Shown here piece after piece: positions 18,962 through 27,837 of a stretch of DNA of 64,000 nt. The stretch comes from Blastopirellula sediminis (GTDB lineage: Bacteria; Planctomycetota; Planctomycetia; Pirellulales; Pirellulaceae), in the NCBI RefSeq assembly GCF_020966755.1, contig NZ_JAJKFT010000010.1, positions 3,312,720-3,376,719 on the forward strand, written 5' to 3'. Position 1 is the first letter of the stretch; every line of letters begins with the position of its first letter. Position numbers and translations under genes: made by a program. Under the pieces are notes generated by a model. The model was not told the origin of the DNA. It was given only the letters and a program-made list of their open reading frames with translations, and ran no database searches.

Positions 18962-19204
18962 CTACTCTTTCGGCTCCTGGCAAGCGAGCTCAATGAGCGC
19001 CAACACCGACTCTTTCAGCGGTTTAACCCCTTCTTCCTGAATCACGGCGTAGATCTCGGCGAACTCTTCGGGATCCGATTTGACGCCGTCGAGCGCTTGG
19101 AAGCCCATCGTGACGACGCCGAGGTGCGACTTGATGTCGTGGCCGAGTTGCCGGAGTTGTTGGCGGCGTTCGGCGGAAGAGGATGCGGAATCTTCGGCGG
19201 TCAT
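18962..19204 (-). CDS. Small stand-alone histidine phosphotransfer/DHp-like protein
   Basis: An 80-residue protein with the segment LGHDIKSHLGVVTMGFQAL at about residues 22-40. This resembles the H-box of histidine kinase dimerisation domains (LxHELRxPL), followed by a second helix ending in ALIELACQ. No ATP-binding domain is present. The gene begins 29 bases after the stop of the hybrid kinase gene on the same strand, so the two are very likely cotranscribed. It could accept phosphate from the kinase's receiver domain, form mixed dimers with the kinase, or be an HPt of unusual sequence. The H-box call is from pattern only. Confidence 0.6.
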   Translation of the reverse strand: MTAEDSASSSAERRQQLRQLGHDIKSHLGVVTMGFQALDGVKSDPEEFAEIYAVIQEEGVKPLKESVLALIELACQEPKE

Positions 19205-19233
19205 GGATATTCTCTTGATCAGGAAATCGTCAA

Positions 19234-22200
19234 TTAAGCGTCGCTCGACTCGATGCTGGCGAACAACTGCTGCAGGTCGCTCGGCTCGGCCGGTTTGACC
19301 AGGTGATGATTGAAGCCTGCTTCGGCGGTCCGCTGCCGGTCTTCATCTTGTCCCCAGCCGGTCAGTGCGACCAGGACCATTTTCTGTCCCCAAGGCTGTT
19401 GGCGAATGAAACGCGCCGCTTCGTAGCCGTTCATTCTCGGCATCCCGAGATCCATCAGCACGATGTCGGGCGCAAACTCTTCGGCGGCGGCGATCGCCTG
19501 CTCGCCGTCGTCGGCGGTCGTCACGTCGTTGCCCAGCATTTTCACCACCATCTTCAACATGGTCGCGGCCGCTTTGTTGTCGTCCACGATCAGCACTCGC
19601 AACTTCTTGCGTTTGGGAATCGCGGCTAACTCGGCCGGCGATTCTCGTTCCGGCTCGCCGCTGATCGGCAAATGGACGCGGAATTCGCTGCCTCTGTCGG
19701 CGCCGTCGCTATGTACTTCGATGGATCCCTTATGCAATTCGACCAGTTGTTTGACCAGCGTCAGACCGATGCCAAGCCCGGAGTATCCCTTTTCCAGCGG
19801 GCGATCGATCTGTGCGAACATCTCGAAGATTTGTGCCTGTTGTTCAAATGGAATGCCGACGCCGTCGTCTTTGACCGAGACGATCACTTCGCCGTCTTCG
19901 CACTGGGCGGTGAGCGCAATGTGGCCCCCATCGGGCGTGTACTTGGCGGCATTGTTCAGCAGATTGGAAAAGATCTGCGCAAGCCGGTTCAGATCAGCGT
20001 TGAGCGTCACCGGCTCGTCCGGCAGCGATACGGTCAGCGTATGATTCGCTTCGTCCAGGAACGGCTGCGTCGCTTCGACCGCGCTGCGGACCGCTTCTTC
20101 CAGTTTGATCTCGCGGGTCCGTAGCTCCAATTTGCCGCGAGTGATTCGCGAAACGTCGAGCAAGTCGTCGATCAGCCGCGCCATTTGCTGGGCCTGGCGT
20201 TCCATCGTGCTGAGGACTTTAACGACCAGGTCAGGATCGTGCTGCGCCGACTTGAGCACTTCCAGCCCAGTGCGGATGGGCGCGAGCGGATTGCGCAGTT
20301 CATGTCCGAGGGTCGCCAGGAACTCGGTCTTCCGCCGGTCCGCTTCCGACAGGTCGGCGGCGATCTGGCGAAGTTCGTCTTCCAGCCGTTTCCGCTCGGT
20401 CTGATCGCGCATCACCTTCATGAAGCCGAGCAGGTTTCCTGCGTCGTCATGTAGCCCGGTCGTTACGCCAGCGGCCCAGAAGCGACTTCCATCTTTGCGC
20501 TGCATCCAGCGATCGTCGCTGGCGCTGCCGACCGCCGCCGCTTGATCGAGTTCGGCCTGGGCGATGCCGCATTGCAGGTCTTCCGGCGTGAAGATCAACT
20601 CGACGACGTTCTGGCCGATAAACTCCTCTTCGTCGAAGCCCAGGACCCGCTGAACCCCCTCATTCCACGAAGTGGCGCGTCCGTCCGCGTCGGTCATGAA
20701 GATGGCGTAGTCCTGCACTTGCTCGACCAGCGTGCGGAATCGGAGCTCGCTTTCCTGCCGCTCGATTTCGCTTTTGCGACGCTCGGTAATATCGGTGAAC
20801 AAGATCGCCACATGCGGGCTCCCTTCCTGACCGACTCGAAACGCATAGACGTCGAACCAGCGGCCGTCGAGCGCTTTCGCCTCTTGAACGAAGCGAATCG
20901 ATTCGCCCGACGTTGCGACCTGTCCGTACGTCTGGAACCAAAGTTCTTCGTGGTCGGGCGCCAGCTCGCGCATCCGTTTGCCGATCGCGTCGACCAGGCC
21001 TGTCTGCTTTTCGAACGCAGGATTGATTTCCAAAAAGCGATAATCGTTCGGTTTGCCGGCGTCGTCAAACAGCATCTCGATGACGCAGAACCCTTCGTCG
21101 ATGGTGTTAAAGAGCGTGTGGTAACGCTCTTCGTGCATGCGCGATTCTTTTTCGATCGAGCGGCGCTGCGAGATGTCGCGGAAGACGAGAACCGCGCCGA
21201 CGATCTGGCCGGAGGAGTCTCGAATCGGCGCCGCGCTATCGTCGATAAAACGCTCGGAACGATCTTTGGCGATCAAAATGGTGTGGTTCGCCAGACCGAC
21301 GATCATTCCTTCACGCAGCGCTCGATCGGCCGGATTCTCGACCGTAGCCCGGGTCGTCTCGTTGACGATCTCAAAAACGGCGGTCAGGGAGCGTCCGCTC
21401 GCTTCCTTGTTCGTCCACCCGGTCAACTGTTCGGCGACGGGATTCAGAAAGGTGATCTTTCCCGCGGCGTCGGTGCTGATAACCGCGTCGCCGATGCTGG
21501 TCAGCGTGATGTGAAGCCGTTCCTTTTGCTCGGCGAGAATCGCGGCCGCTTTCGCCTTTTGGCGGATGTTGCGCACCGCGAGATAAAACGCGACGCAGAC
21601 CGAGGCGATGCCGAGCGTCGCCGAAAGGAGGATCGTCGCGATCGCAGTCCGAAAGCTCGTCTCCGACTGCTGTGCGCGCCGCCGCAATTGGTCATGCTCA
21701 AACTGCTGCATTTCGTCGATCGACTGACGGACGTTTTCCATCAATCCGCGGCCGATATCGCTATCGACCAATTTCAAAGCGGCCTCGCGATCGCCGCCGT
21801 TCATCAGGTCGAGCGTCCGCTGCAATTCATCCAGCTTGTCGGCGACGTTTCGCTCCAGGCCTGGCATTCGTTCTTGTTGAACGGTGTCGTCGGCGATCGC
21901 AGTTTTGATCTTGTCGAGTTGCGCGGGGACTTCAGCCAGCGCGGCGTTGTACGGTTCGAGATACTTCTTGTCTTCGGTCAGCAGATAGCCGCGCTGGCCG
22001 GTTTCGGCGTCTTTGACCAGCGAGAGAAGGCCTTCGAGTTCGGCGATCACCTGCTGCGTGGCGAAGACGCGGCGATGGTTGTCAATCAAACGAACGGTGT
22101 TGACGTAGCCGAGGATGGCGCCGGCCAGCAGAATCGCCAGGGCGATGCCGAAGCAAAAAAAGGCGATTTCCCAACGACGCTTACGCCGCTGGATCGCGTG

Positions 22201-22266
22201 GGATTCTGAAGAGGGTTGACTGCCGTCGAATGGAGAGGGCATTGAACTGGCGGGCTCGAGTTCCAT
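19234..22266 (-). CDS. CHASE3-PAS hybrid sensor histidine kinase with receiver domain
   Basis: A 1010-residue membrane sensor. Residues about 32-57 are the first transmembrane helix, about 60-200 a CHASE3 extracytoplasmic sensor (with the DAETGQRGYLLTED signature), and 205-231 the second helix. Three PAS regions follow (about 245-370, 375-505 and 510-635); the first contains DAVISTDAAGKITFLNP. The kinase core has the H-box GHELRNPLAPI, N-box NLLNNAAKYT, G1 DDGVGI and G2 GLGIGLTLVKQL. The C-terminal receiver (about 890-1008) has VDDN, the phosphoacceptor Asp in VLMDLGMP, and the conserved Lys in VKPAE. The signal sensed is unknown. It is followed closely by the 80-residue DHp-like gene. No separate output regulator is adjacent. 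Confidence 0.93.
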   Translation of the reverse strand: MELEPASSMPSPFDGSQPSSESHAIQRRKRRWEIAFFCFGIALAILLAGAILGYVNTVRLIDNHRRVFATQQVIAELEGLLSLVKDAETGQRGYLLTEDKKYLEPYNAALAEVPAQLDKIKTAIADDTVQQERMPGLERNVADKLDELQRTLDLMNGGDREAALKLVDSDIGRGLMENVRQSIDEMQQFEHDQLRRRAQQSETSFRTAIATILLSATLGIASVCVAFYLAVRNIRQKAKAAAILAEQKERLHITLTSIGDAVISTDAAGKITFLNPVAEQLTGWTNKEASGRSLTAVFEIVNETTRATVENPADRALREGMIVGLANHTILIAKDRSERFIDDSAAPIRDSSGQIVGAVLVFRDISQRRSIEKESRMHEERYHTLFNTIDEGFCVIEMLFDDAGKPNDYRFLEINPAFEKQTGLVDAIGKRMRELAPDHEELWFQTYGQVATSGESIRFVQEAKALDGRWFDVYAFRVGQEGSPHVAILFTDITERRKSEIERQESELRFRTLVEQVQDYAIFMTDADGRATSWNEGVQRVLGFDEEEFIGQNVVELIFTPEDLQCGIAQAELDQAAAVGSASDDRWMQRKDGSRFWAAGVTTGLHDDAGNLLGFMKVMRDQTERKRLEDELRQIAADLSEADRRKTEFLATLGHELRNPLAPIRTGLEVLKSAQHDPDLVVKVLSTMERQAQQMARLIDDLLDVSRITRGKLELRTREIKLEEAVRSAVEATQPFLDEANHTLTVSLPDEPVTLNADLNRLAQIFSNLLNNAAKYTPDGGHIALTAQCEDGEVIVSVKDDGVGIPFEQQAQIFEMFAQIDRPLEKGYSGLGIGLTLVKQLVELHKGSIEVHSDGADRGSEFRVHLPISGEPERESPAELAAIPKRKKLRVLIVDDNKAAATMLKMVVKMLGNDVTTADDGEQAIAAAEEFAPDIVLMDLGMPRMNGYEAARFIRQQPWGQKMVLVALTGWGQDEDRQRTAEAGFNHHLVKPAEPSDLQQLFASIESSDA

Positions 22267-22678
22267 GTCCGTCGTTTCTCGCCGTTGCGCACGGCGAGCC
22301 GAACGTCGCTATGTTTAATAATCGCTCCTGTACGTCTGACCTGCCTCAGACTGCAAAACCTAGACTGTCGCCCGAATGTCTAAGCTGGCTAACGCTTTAG
22401 GATAGGGGATTGCGTTAAAAAGTCTATGGGCGCACAGGAAGATCAAGCGGACGATTGACGCTGCGGTTGCACGGATCTTCCCCAAAAAAGAGGGAAACAG
22501 GGCCATTCTATGGGGCGGCCGACTCCAATTCCTCCGCTTTTTCCGCCAGCGGGGAGGTCGCCGGCGTTGAACCGCGCGAGGAGACGTTGCCCCGATTTTG
22601 AAGCTGACGCCGTCGCGACATCTTTTTCCCTAGGCGAATTTGCGATGGACCGACAGTAATTTGTTGCGCGTCGATGGC
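22267..22678. other. Intergenic region between kinase and cupin genes
   Basis: This 412-base stretch lies upstream of the kinase gene and downstream of the cupin gene, so it should hold the kinase promoter. It includes one possible 37-codon ORF described separately. No repeat shared with other parts of the window was found. Confidence 0.4.
22508..22621 (-). CDS. Possible small basic protein (37 residues)
   Basis: A short ORF begins MSRRRQLQNRG and ends in an acidic helix-like stretch (EKAEELESAAP). The bases before its ATG on the minus strand are AGGGAAAAAG, a reasonable ribosome binding site. Nothing similar is recognised, and ORFs of this size arise often by chance in GC-rich DNA. The good ribosome binding site is the only reason to list it. 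Confidence 0.25.
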   Translation of the reverse strand: MSRRRQLQNRGNVSSRGSTPATSPLAEKAEELESAAP

Positions 22679-23158
22679 TTACTGTGGCGGAGGCAGTATT
22701 TCCACACCGTAGCGCGGCGCCGCTTCCAGCAGCTTTTGGATATCTTCTTCGGTCGGAGGTTGCGGCTGATCTTCTTCGGAGGCGAGCAGCTGTCCGACTT
22801 CCAAAAACATTTCTTCCAGCCCCGCCGGAGCGACGGTGATCAGCATGCGGGCCGGTTGATCGCTTTCGTTTTTAAAGCAATGCCGACTGCCGATCGGCAT
22901 GTTCAAAAAGCAGCCCGGCCCGGCGATGATTTGTTCATCTTCCAGCGTGAAGGTAATCTCTCCTTCCAAGACGTAGAACGCTTCTTCTTCGCGGCGATGA
23001 ATATGCGGAGGAGGTCCGCCGCCGAGAGGAACGGTCGCGTCCATCATTGCGTAAGTTCCGCCGGTCTCTTCGCCGGTCGCCAGCAGTCGATAGGCGTCTC
23101 CAACAACCGCAACTCGTCTTCCTTGACCTTCGGGGCGAATGGTCGCCGCGTGTTGCAT
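22679..23158 (-). CDS. Cupin domain protein
   Basis: A 159-residue single-domain cupin. The first cupin motif is seen as PPHIHRREEEAFYVLEG, with two His and one Glu that would bind a metal, and the second as PIGSRHCFKN with the further His. A C-terminal helical stretch with PPTEEDIQKLLEAAPRYGVE is seen in other stand-alone cupins of this group. I chose ATG 23158, which has a strong ribosome binding site (AGGAGAA) about 8 bases ahead; the frame remains open for another 26 codons. Substrate and reaction are unknown; quercetin dioxygenase-like and mannose isomerase-like cupins share these motifs. Confidence 0.88.
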   Translation of the reverse strand: MQHAATIRPEGQGRRVAVVGDAYRLLATGEETGGTYAMMDATVPLGGGPPPHIHRREEEAFYVLEGEITFTLEDEQIIAGPGCFLNMPIGSRHCFKNESDQPARMLITVAPAGLEEMFLEVGQLLASEEDQPQPPTEEDIQKLLEAAPRYGVEILPPPQ

Positions 23159-23273
23159 TTCCACCGTTCTTCTCCTCGCATATTTTTGCGTCGACTCTTT
23201 CCAACGTGAAGGTCGATCTAGCTCAAATCGTAGCATCTGCGCGAGACGCTGACGATCTGGGGTCGGAGCCGAA

Positions 23274-24599
23274 TTAATCAGCCCGGTGGAGCGTCGGCTC
23301 GCCCCAGACGGTCAAATTGTGGAGCGGATTCGACTCCGGGTGCGGAATCGTTTGCAACACCAGCGATACGACGTCGCTATCCGGCAGCGGAACGTCGAGC
23401 GATTGGGGAGGATCGGTTGGCGTCAGATAGTCGGTCCGAGCCGCTTCTTTGCCGTTGATGATCACGGCGAAAGCGACTCGCCCCGCTTCGCCGGCGGTTG
23501 GATGCAAACCGACGCGGCAAGTAAAGCGATCGTAAACGCCGCCGGGGCCAAACTTGTACGGCAGCGCGTAGGGAGTTCCCATCCCCAGACCGAAGCGAAT
23601 CTCACTTGGCTCCTTCTCCGCGGCGAAAGCCAGCGGGTGAAGATTCCGCTCGGCGTCCATCGCCTGGTTGATCAGATAGGGAGTGACGTAATAGGGATGC
23701 GCGATCATCCGCATCGTCGCGTCCGATTCCCATGCGGTAAGCGGTTGACTTGCCAGTCGCTCCACTTGCTCCGGCTCGAAACGTTGCGTGTGCAGGCAGA
23801 ACGCCGTGTAGAGAATGTCGGCCGTATGCTTGGCATTGTAGATCGCGGCGGTTTGTCGATGCTTGTCGGCCAGTTCCGTATCGCCGGCCAGGTTCGCTTG
23901 CATCAGCGGGATGATCAACCCGGCCGCGTGTGCTCGGAGCAAGCGTTGCCGCTGATAGATCTGCGCCGCCGCTTCCGGCACGCTCGTTCCCAGAAGTTGC
24001 GGCTCGTAATCCGATTCGGGAATCACATAGTTCCCAATGTCGGCCACGCCGCCGTAGCCGAACAGAAAGTTCTTGTTCGCCATCTCTGGCGTCGGCGGCA
24101 GCAAACGGCGGAGAGTCGCTTCGTCGATCGGGCTGCTGTGGGCGCACGGACAACCGGGATCTTCGTTCCAATGACAAAGCACGCCGAGAAACTTCAGCGC
24201 CTCGTCCGGCTCGTTCGCCGCCAACTGGTCGAGCGCATTCTGGAGATACCACTGCATGTCGGGAAGGCTCGCTTCAATCGTGCCGACGTCATGCAGGCTC
24301 ACACGAACCGGCGGAAGGCAATAACGATCGAGCTCCGGCGACTTGCCGCCGGCATGACGATCTTGCAGCGAAGTGTAGTCCGAGCGGAGACGCTCCCAAT
24401 GCTCCTCGGCCAGTAGCTCCTTTTGCCAATCAGGCAAACTTGCAACCGCCCAGCTTCGAATCAGCTTGTGACCTCTTCCCCAGCCATAAGCGTTGTCGGC
24501 CAGCGGCGACAGCAACGAGCAGGCGACCAGAAACAGGCCAACGCCTTTCCGGCGGACGAGTCGGTACGCGGCGCTTCGGATCAGGTACATCGGCGTCAA
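23274..24599 (-). CDS. Secreted S1/P1 nuclease-like (zinc phospholipase C fold) protein with NPCBM-type C-terminal domain
   Basis: A 441-residue exported protein. A signal peptide (hydrophobic core GLFLVACSLLSPLA) ends just before GWGRGHKLIRSWAVASLP. In S1/P1 nucleases and zinc phospholipase C the mature protein starts with a zinc-binding Trp in a similar WG..GH..I phrase. Further His/Asp positions (LGVLCHWNEDPGCPCAHSSP, TADILYTAF) fit the all-helical zinc fold. Residues about 335-435 form a beta domain with GPGGVYDRFTCRVGLH and VVSLVLQTIPHPESNPLHN, typical of NPCBM carbohydrate-binding modules. Hydrolysis of phosphoesters on a polymer-bound substrate is the likely role. The catalytic zinc set was not verified residue by residue. 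Confidence 0.65.
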   Translation of the reverse strand: MTPMYLIRSAAYRLVRRKGVGLFLVACSLLSPLADNAYGWGRGHKLIRSWAVASLPDWQKELLAEEHWERLRSDYTSLQDRHAGGKSPELDRYCLPPVRVSLHDVGTIEASLPDMQWYLQNALDQLAANEPDEALKFLGVLCHWNEDPGCPCAHSSPIDEATLRRLLPPTPEMANKNFLFGYGGVADIGNYVIPESDYEPQLLGTSVPEAAAQIYQRQRLLRAHAAGLIIPLMQANLAGDTELADKHRQTAAIYNAKHTADILYTAFCLHTQRFEPEQVERLASQPLTAWESDATMRMIAHPYYVTPYLINQAMDAERNLHPLAFAAEKEPSEIRFGLGMGTPYALPYKFGPGGVYDRFTCRVGLHPTAGEAGRVAFAVIINGKEAARTDYLTPTDPPQSLDVPLPDSDVVSLVLQTIPHPESNPLHNLTVWGEPTLHRAD

Positions 24600-24895
24600 A
24601 GCTCCTAGTGGCGAGAAAAGCAGAGCTGCGTTGGATCGAAGCGGCGTGACGGCAGGCTTCGATCGGCGGGGAAGGAAAAAACGGCGGGAACGACAAGGCG
24701 GGGAAGTTGGCGGTGCGAAAGCCGCCCCTTTATCCTAGCAGGGAACGTGGGAATATCGAGAATCGACGAATAAGTTTTGCGGAAGGAGTCGGATTCGACC
24801 GCCAAATCTCCGGAATGCTAGGCAACGTACTTAAATTTCCCTATTCTCACAGCAGACGCGGATCGAACTTCTTCCAGCATCAAGAGATCGTGCCC

Positions 24896-25699
24896 ATGAA
24901 ATCGCTGGCACTCGCCCTGCCCTTCTGCTTGTTGCCGTGGCTCGCCTCGGCGGCCGTCGCGCAGGACGTCACGTCGCTCGTTCCTTACGTGACGATTCCG
25001 ACCGATTTCACCACCGTCCCGTCTCAGTTCAGCACGACGCCGTCGCAGTTTACGACCGTTCCCTCGCAGTTCAACACGGTACCGTCCCAGTTCAATACCC
25101 TTACCAATCCTTTTGGCTCCGTACCGTCGCAATACACGACGACGCCATCTCAGTACACGACTGTTCCGTCGCAGTTCAATACCCTCACCAATCCGTTTGG
25201 GACTGTGCCGTCCCAATACACGACCACTCCTTCCCAGTTCACCACCGTACCGTCGCAATTCACCACGGTTCCAACGCAGTTCATCCCGGCGCCGTCGCCG
25301 ATTCCGATCCCTGTCACGCCGGTTCCGATTCCGGTCATTCCGACCAACGTCACCACGTCGTCTCTTAACTCGCTGCAATCGAGTAGCGCAGCGACGACCC
25401 TGCTGGAAGGTGAGTCGATCGAGGCAGAAGATGTGGTGGAAGAGTCGACGACCGAGGAATCGACGGTCGAAGAAGCGGTCGCTTCGATCTTGGACGTTTC
25501 GAACCTGGTGCAGCTCTACGGCGAGTGCGTTTTGCAACTGGACGAAACCGAACTCGCCGAGTTCCTGGCCGACTTCGACGAAGTCGCCCTGCAACTTGGC
25601 TATGAATCGGACCAGGTCCAACTTCGTACGGCCGTTCCGATCCTGGTCTATCTCACGATCCGCCGCGGTTTGGGACTTTCGGGATCGGGGGTCTCGTAA
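24896..25699 (+). CDS. Secreted protein with seven-residue TxxPSQF repeats
   Basis: A 267-residue exported protein of no recognised family. Residues 1-22 are a signal peptide (MKSLALALPFCLLPWLASA). Residues 38-129 are seven-residue repeats of the form TTVPSQF, with variants NTLTNPF and TTTPSQY. Four repeats make a larger 28-residue unit that occurs twice. A Pro/Ile-rich hinge (PSPIPIPVTPVPIPVIP) follows. The last 110 residues are acidic (EESTTEESTVEEA) and then form a predicted helical domain (LAEFLADFDEVALQLGYESDQV). The repeats suggest an extended surface or matrix fibre. The frame is open upstream to 24707, but the signal peptide and ATG 24896 define the start. It is divergent from the S1/P1-like gene. 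Confidence 0.8.
   Translation: MKSLALALPFCLLPWLASAAVAQDVTSLVPYVTIPTDFTTVPSQFSTTPSQFTTVPSQFNTVPSQFNTLTNPFGSVPSQYTTTPSQYTTVPSQFNTLTNPFGTVPSQYTTTPSQFTTVPSQFTTVPTQFIPAPSPIPIPVTPVPIPVIPTNVTTSSLNSLQSSSAATTLLEGESIEAEDVVEESTTEESTVEEAVASILDVSNLVQLYGECVLQLDETELAEFLADFDEVALQLGYESDQVQLRTAVPILVYLTIRRGLGLSGSGVS
25007..25282 (+). repeat. In-gene 21-bp tandem repeats
   Basis: About thirteen 21-bp units encode the TxxPSQF heptads. An 84-bp higher unit, starting with CAGTTCAATACCCT at about 25088 and again at about 25172, shows a four-unit duplication. Synonymous third-position changes separate the copies, so the array is not fresh and the peptide has been kept by selection (inference). Confidence 0.85.
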
Positions 25700-25822
25700 G
25701 TTTCGCGGCGAACGTCCGCTTGGGGCATTCGGAAGAAAAGTTTCTGCCAGCCAAATATGCTAAGCTGGAAGAGCCCCGACGCGTCGTCGTTCCCGCCTTC
25801 CCAACCCCGCAGGATTTTCTTC

Positions 25823-27718
25823 ATGCGATTCGCCACGCTCGCTTGCGCCGCTCTGTCGATTGCGCTCGGTTCTTCCGCGATCGCTTACGAGCTAAAGTCG
25901 CCTGATGGACAGATTCAAGTTCAACTCGAATTGAAGGAGTCGGACGGAAAGTCGCAGCTGCGTTATCAGGTGTCGGTCGCCGGGGAGCCATTGATCGACG
26001 ACTCGTCAATCACGTTCGTTCGCAAAGACAACGTCGTTATCGGCGATCACTTAAAGTTCGTCTCGCAGGGAGACCTGCGGAGCCATGACGAAACCTGGAA
26101 TCCGGTCTGCGGCGAGCGGGCCGAGATTCGCGATCAATACCAATCGCAGACGTTTCAGTTTGTCGACACCGAAGCCGATTGCCCGTTGACGATCGAGCTG
26201 CGCTGCTACGACTGCGGCGTCGCCTTTCGAACGACACTGGGGGACGCCGGCTCGAGCGGCCCGTTGACGATCAAAGAAGAACGAAGCGAGTTTCGCTTCG
26301 CTGGCGATTATCCCGCCTGGCGGACGACCAGCGCTCAGGGGGAATATGACAAGGTTCCCCTCAGCAAACTGGGGACCAACGTCGAACGCCCTCTGACCGT
26401 CGAAGTGAGCGACAACCGTTGCGCCGCAATCGCCGAAGCGCAGCTGGTCGACTACGCCGCGATGCGACTTCGCGCGGCCGGCGACGGTTCGCCGACCGTG
26501 GTCAGCCAACTGCGGAGCGAAGTGAGCGGCAAGACGCCGCTGACGACCCCATGGCGGGTGATCATGATCGGCGGCAGCCCCGGCGATCTGCTGGAGCATG
26601 ACGATCTGATCCTCAATCTGAACGAGCCCTGCGCGATCGCCGACACTTCCTGGATCAAGCCCGGCAAGGTGATTCGCGAGATCAGTCTCACGACGGAAGG
26701 CGCCAAGACATGCGTCGATTTCGCGGCAGCGAACAATTTTCAATATGTCGAGTTCGACGCCGGTTGGTATGGGTACGAGTATGACGACGCTTCCGACGCG
26801 ACGACCGTGACGCTTGATCCGCGGCGTTCAGCCGGGCCGCTCGATCTGCAGGATGTGATCAAGTACGCGAAGGAGCGGAATATCGGGATTCTCGTCTATG
26901 TGAATCGTCGCGCGCTCGAAAAGCAGCTCGATGAGATTCTCCCGCTCTACAAGTCATGGGGGATCGCCGGGGTGAAGTATGGCTTCGTCAACGTCGGTTC
27001 GCAGCAATGGACCGCGTGGCTGCACGACGCCGTGCGTAAAGCGGCCGATCATCAGCTGATGGTCGACATTCATGACGAGTACCGCCCTGTCGGCTATTCA
27101 CGCACCTATCCGAACTTGATGACGCAGGAAGGCGTTCGCGGCGACGAGGCGACTCCGTCGACCAGCCTGGCGGTCACGACCCTCTTCACCCGCAACCTGG
27201 CCGGCGCGGCGGACCATACGATCTGCTACTTTGATCCGCGTGTCGACAAAAACTGGTCGCATGGTCAGCAACTGGCCAAAGCGGTCTGCACCTACTCGCC
27301 GTGGCAGTTCATCTACTGGTACGACACGCCGCTCACGTCGCAGCAAGATGGCAAGAAGTCGCGCAGCCGAATCGTTGCGTCGCCGGAACTGGAGTTCTAT
27401 AAGCAAGTCCCGACCGTCTGGGACGAAACCCGCGTGCTCGACGGCAAGATCGGCGAGTACGCCGTGATCGCTCGCCGCAGCGGCGACGATTGGTACATCG
27501 GCGCGATCAACGCCAACCAGAAACGTGAGTTCAGCTTCCCGCTTGATTTCCTTGCCGCGGACAAAACGTATCAGGCCCGCAGCTACCGCGATGATCCGAC
27601 TCTCAACACGAAGACCAAAGTTCGCATCGAAGACGAGCAGGTCAACGCCGAGTCGGAACTGGTCCTGACGCTCGAGCCGAACGGCGGCGAGGCGATTCGG
27701 ATCTCGCCGGCCAAGTAG
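25823..27718 (+). CDS. Glycoside hydrolase family 97 protein
   Basis: A 631-residue secreted enzyme with a signal peptide (MRFATLACAALSIALGSSAIA) and the three GH97 parts: an N-terminal beta-supersandwich (ELKSPDGQIQV, to about 270), a TIM barrel (about 275-545; FQYVEFDAGWYG, VKYGFVNVGSQ, DIHDEYRPVGYSRTYPN) and a C-terminal beta domain. The retaining alpha-galactosidases of this family have a nucleophile Asp on the VKxDF strand; here that position is Gly387, while Glu419 is present in DIHDEY. This matches the inverting, SusB-like alpha-glucosidase type, which is an inference from family knowledge. Probable role: release of glucose from alpha-glucans or related glycans outside the cytoplasm. 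ATG 25823 opens the signal peptide. Confidence 0.88.
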   Translation: MRFATLACAALSIALGSSAIAYELKSPDGQIQVQLELKESDGKSQLRYQVSVAGEPLIDDSSITFVRKDNVVIGDHLKFVSQGDLRSHDETWNPVCGERAEIRDQYQSQTFQFVDTEADCPLTIELRCYDCGVAFRTTLGDAGSSGPLTIKEERSEFRFAGDYPAWRTTSAQGEYDKVPLSKLGTNVERPLTVEVSDNRCAAIAEAQLVDYAAMRLRAAGDGSPTVVSQLRSEVSGKTPLTTPWRVIMIGGSPGDLLEHDDLILNLNEPCAIADTSWIKPGKVIREISLTTEGAKTCVDFAAANNFQYVEFDAGWYGYEYDDASDATTVTLDPRRSAGPLDLQDVIKYAKERNIGILVYVNRRALEKQLDEILPLYKSWGIAGVKYGFVNVGSQQWTAWLHDAVRKAADHQLMVDIHDEYRPVGYSRTYPNLMTQEGVRGDEATPSTSLAVTTLFTRNLAGAADHTICYFDPRVDKNWSHGQQLAKAVCTYSPWQFIYWYDTPLTSQQDGKKSRSRIVASPELEFYKQVPTVWDETRVLDGKIGEYAVIARRSGDDWYIGAINANQKREFSFPLDFLAADKTYQARSYRDDPTLNTKTKVRIEDEQVNAESELVLTLEPNGGEAIRISPAK

Positions 27719-27742
27719 TTTGATTCTCTGCCGCAGCTTTTC

Positions 27743-27772
27743 CAATCGGCCGCGAACCTTCGCGGCCGATTG
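27743..27772 (+). terminator. Hairpin after the GH97 gene
   Basis: A perfect 12-bp stem (CAATCGGCCGCG at 27743-27754 and its complement at 27761-27772, loop of six) lies 24 bases after the GH97 stop. There is no T-run on either strand, so it may be a transcript-stabilising hairpin or a factor-dependent site instead of a true intrinsic terminator. Confidence 0.4.
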
Positions 27773-27837
27773 CGTATCTCGGTATCATGGATCGCAGTAC
27801 GCGCTGCAGAGGACTACGCGAAGCTTCGGAGCGTCTG

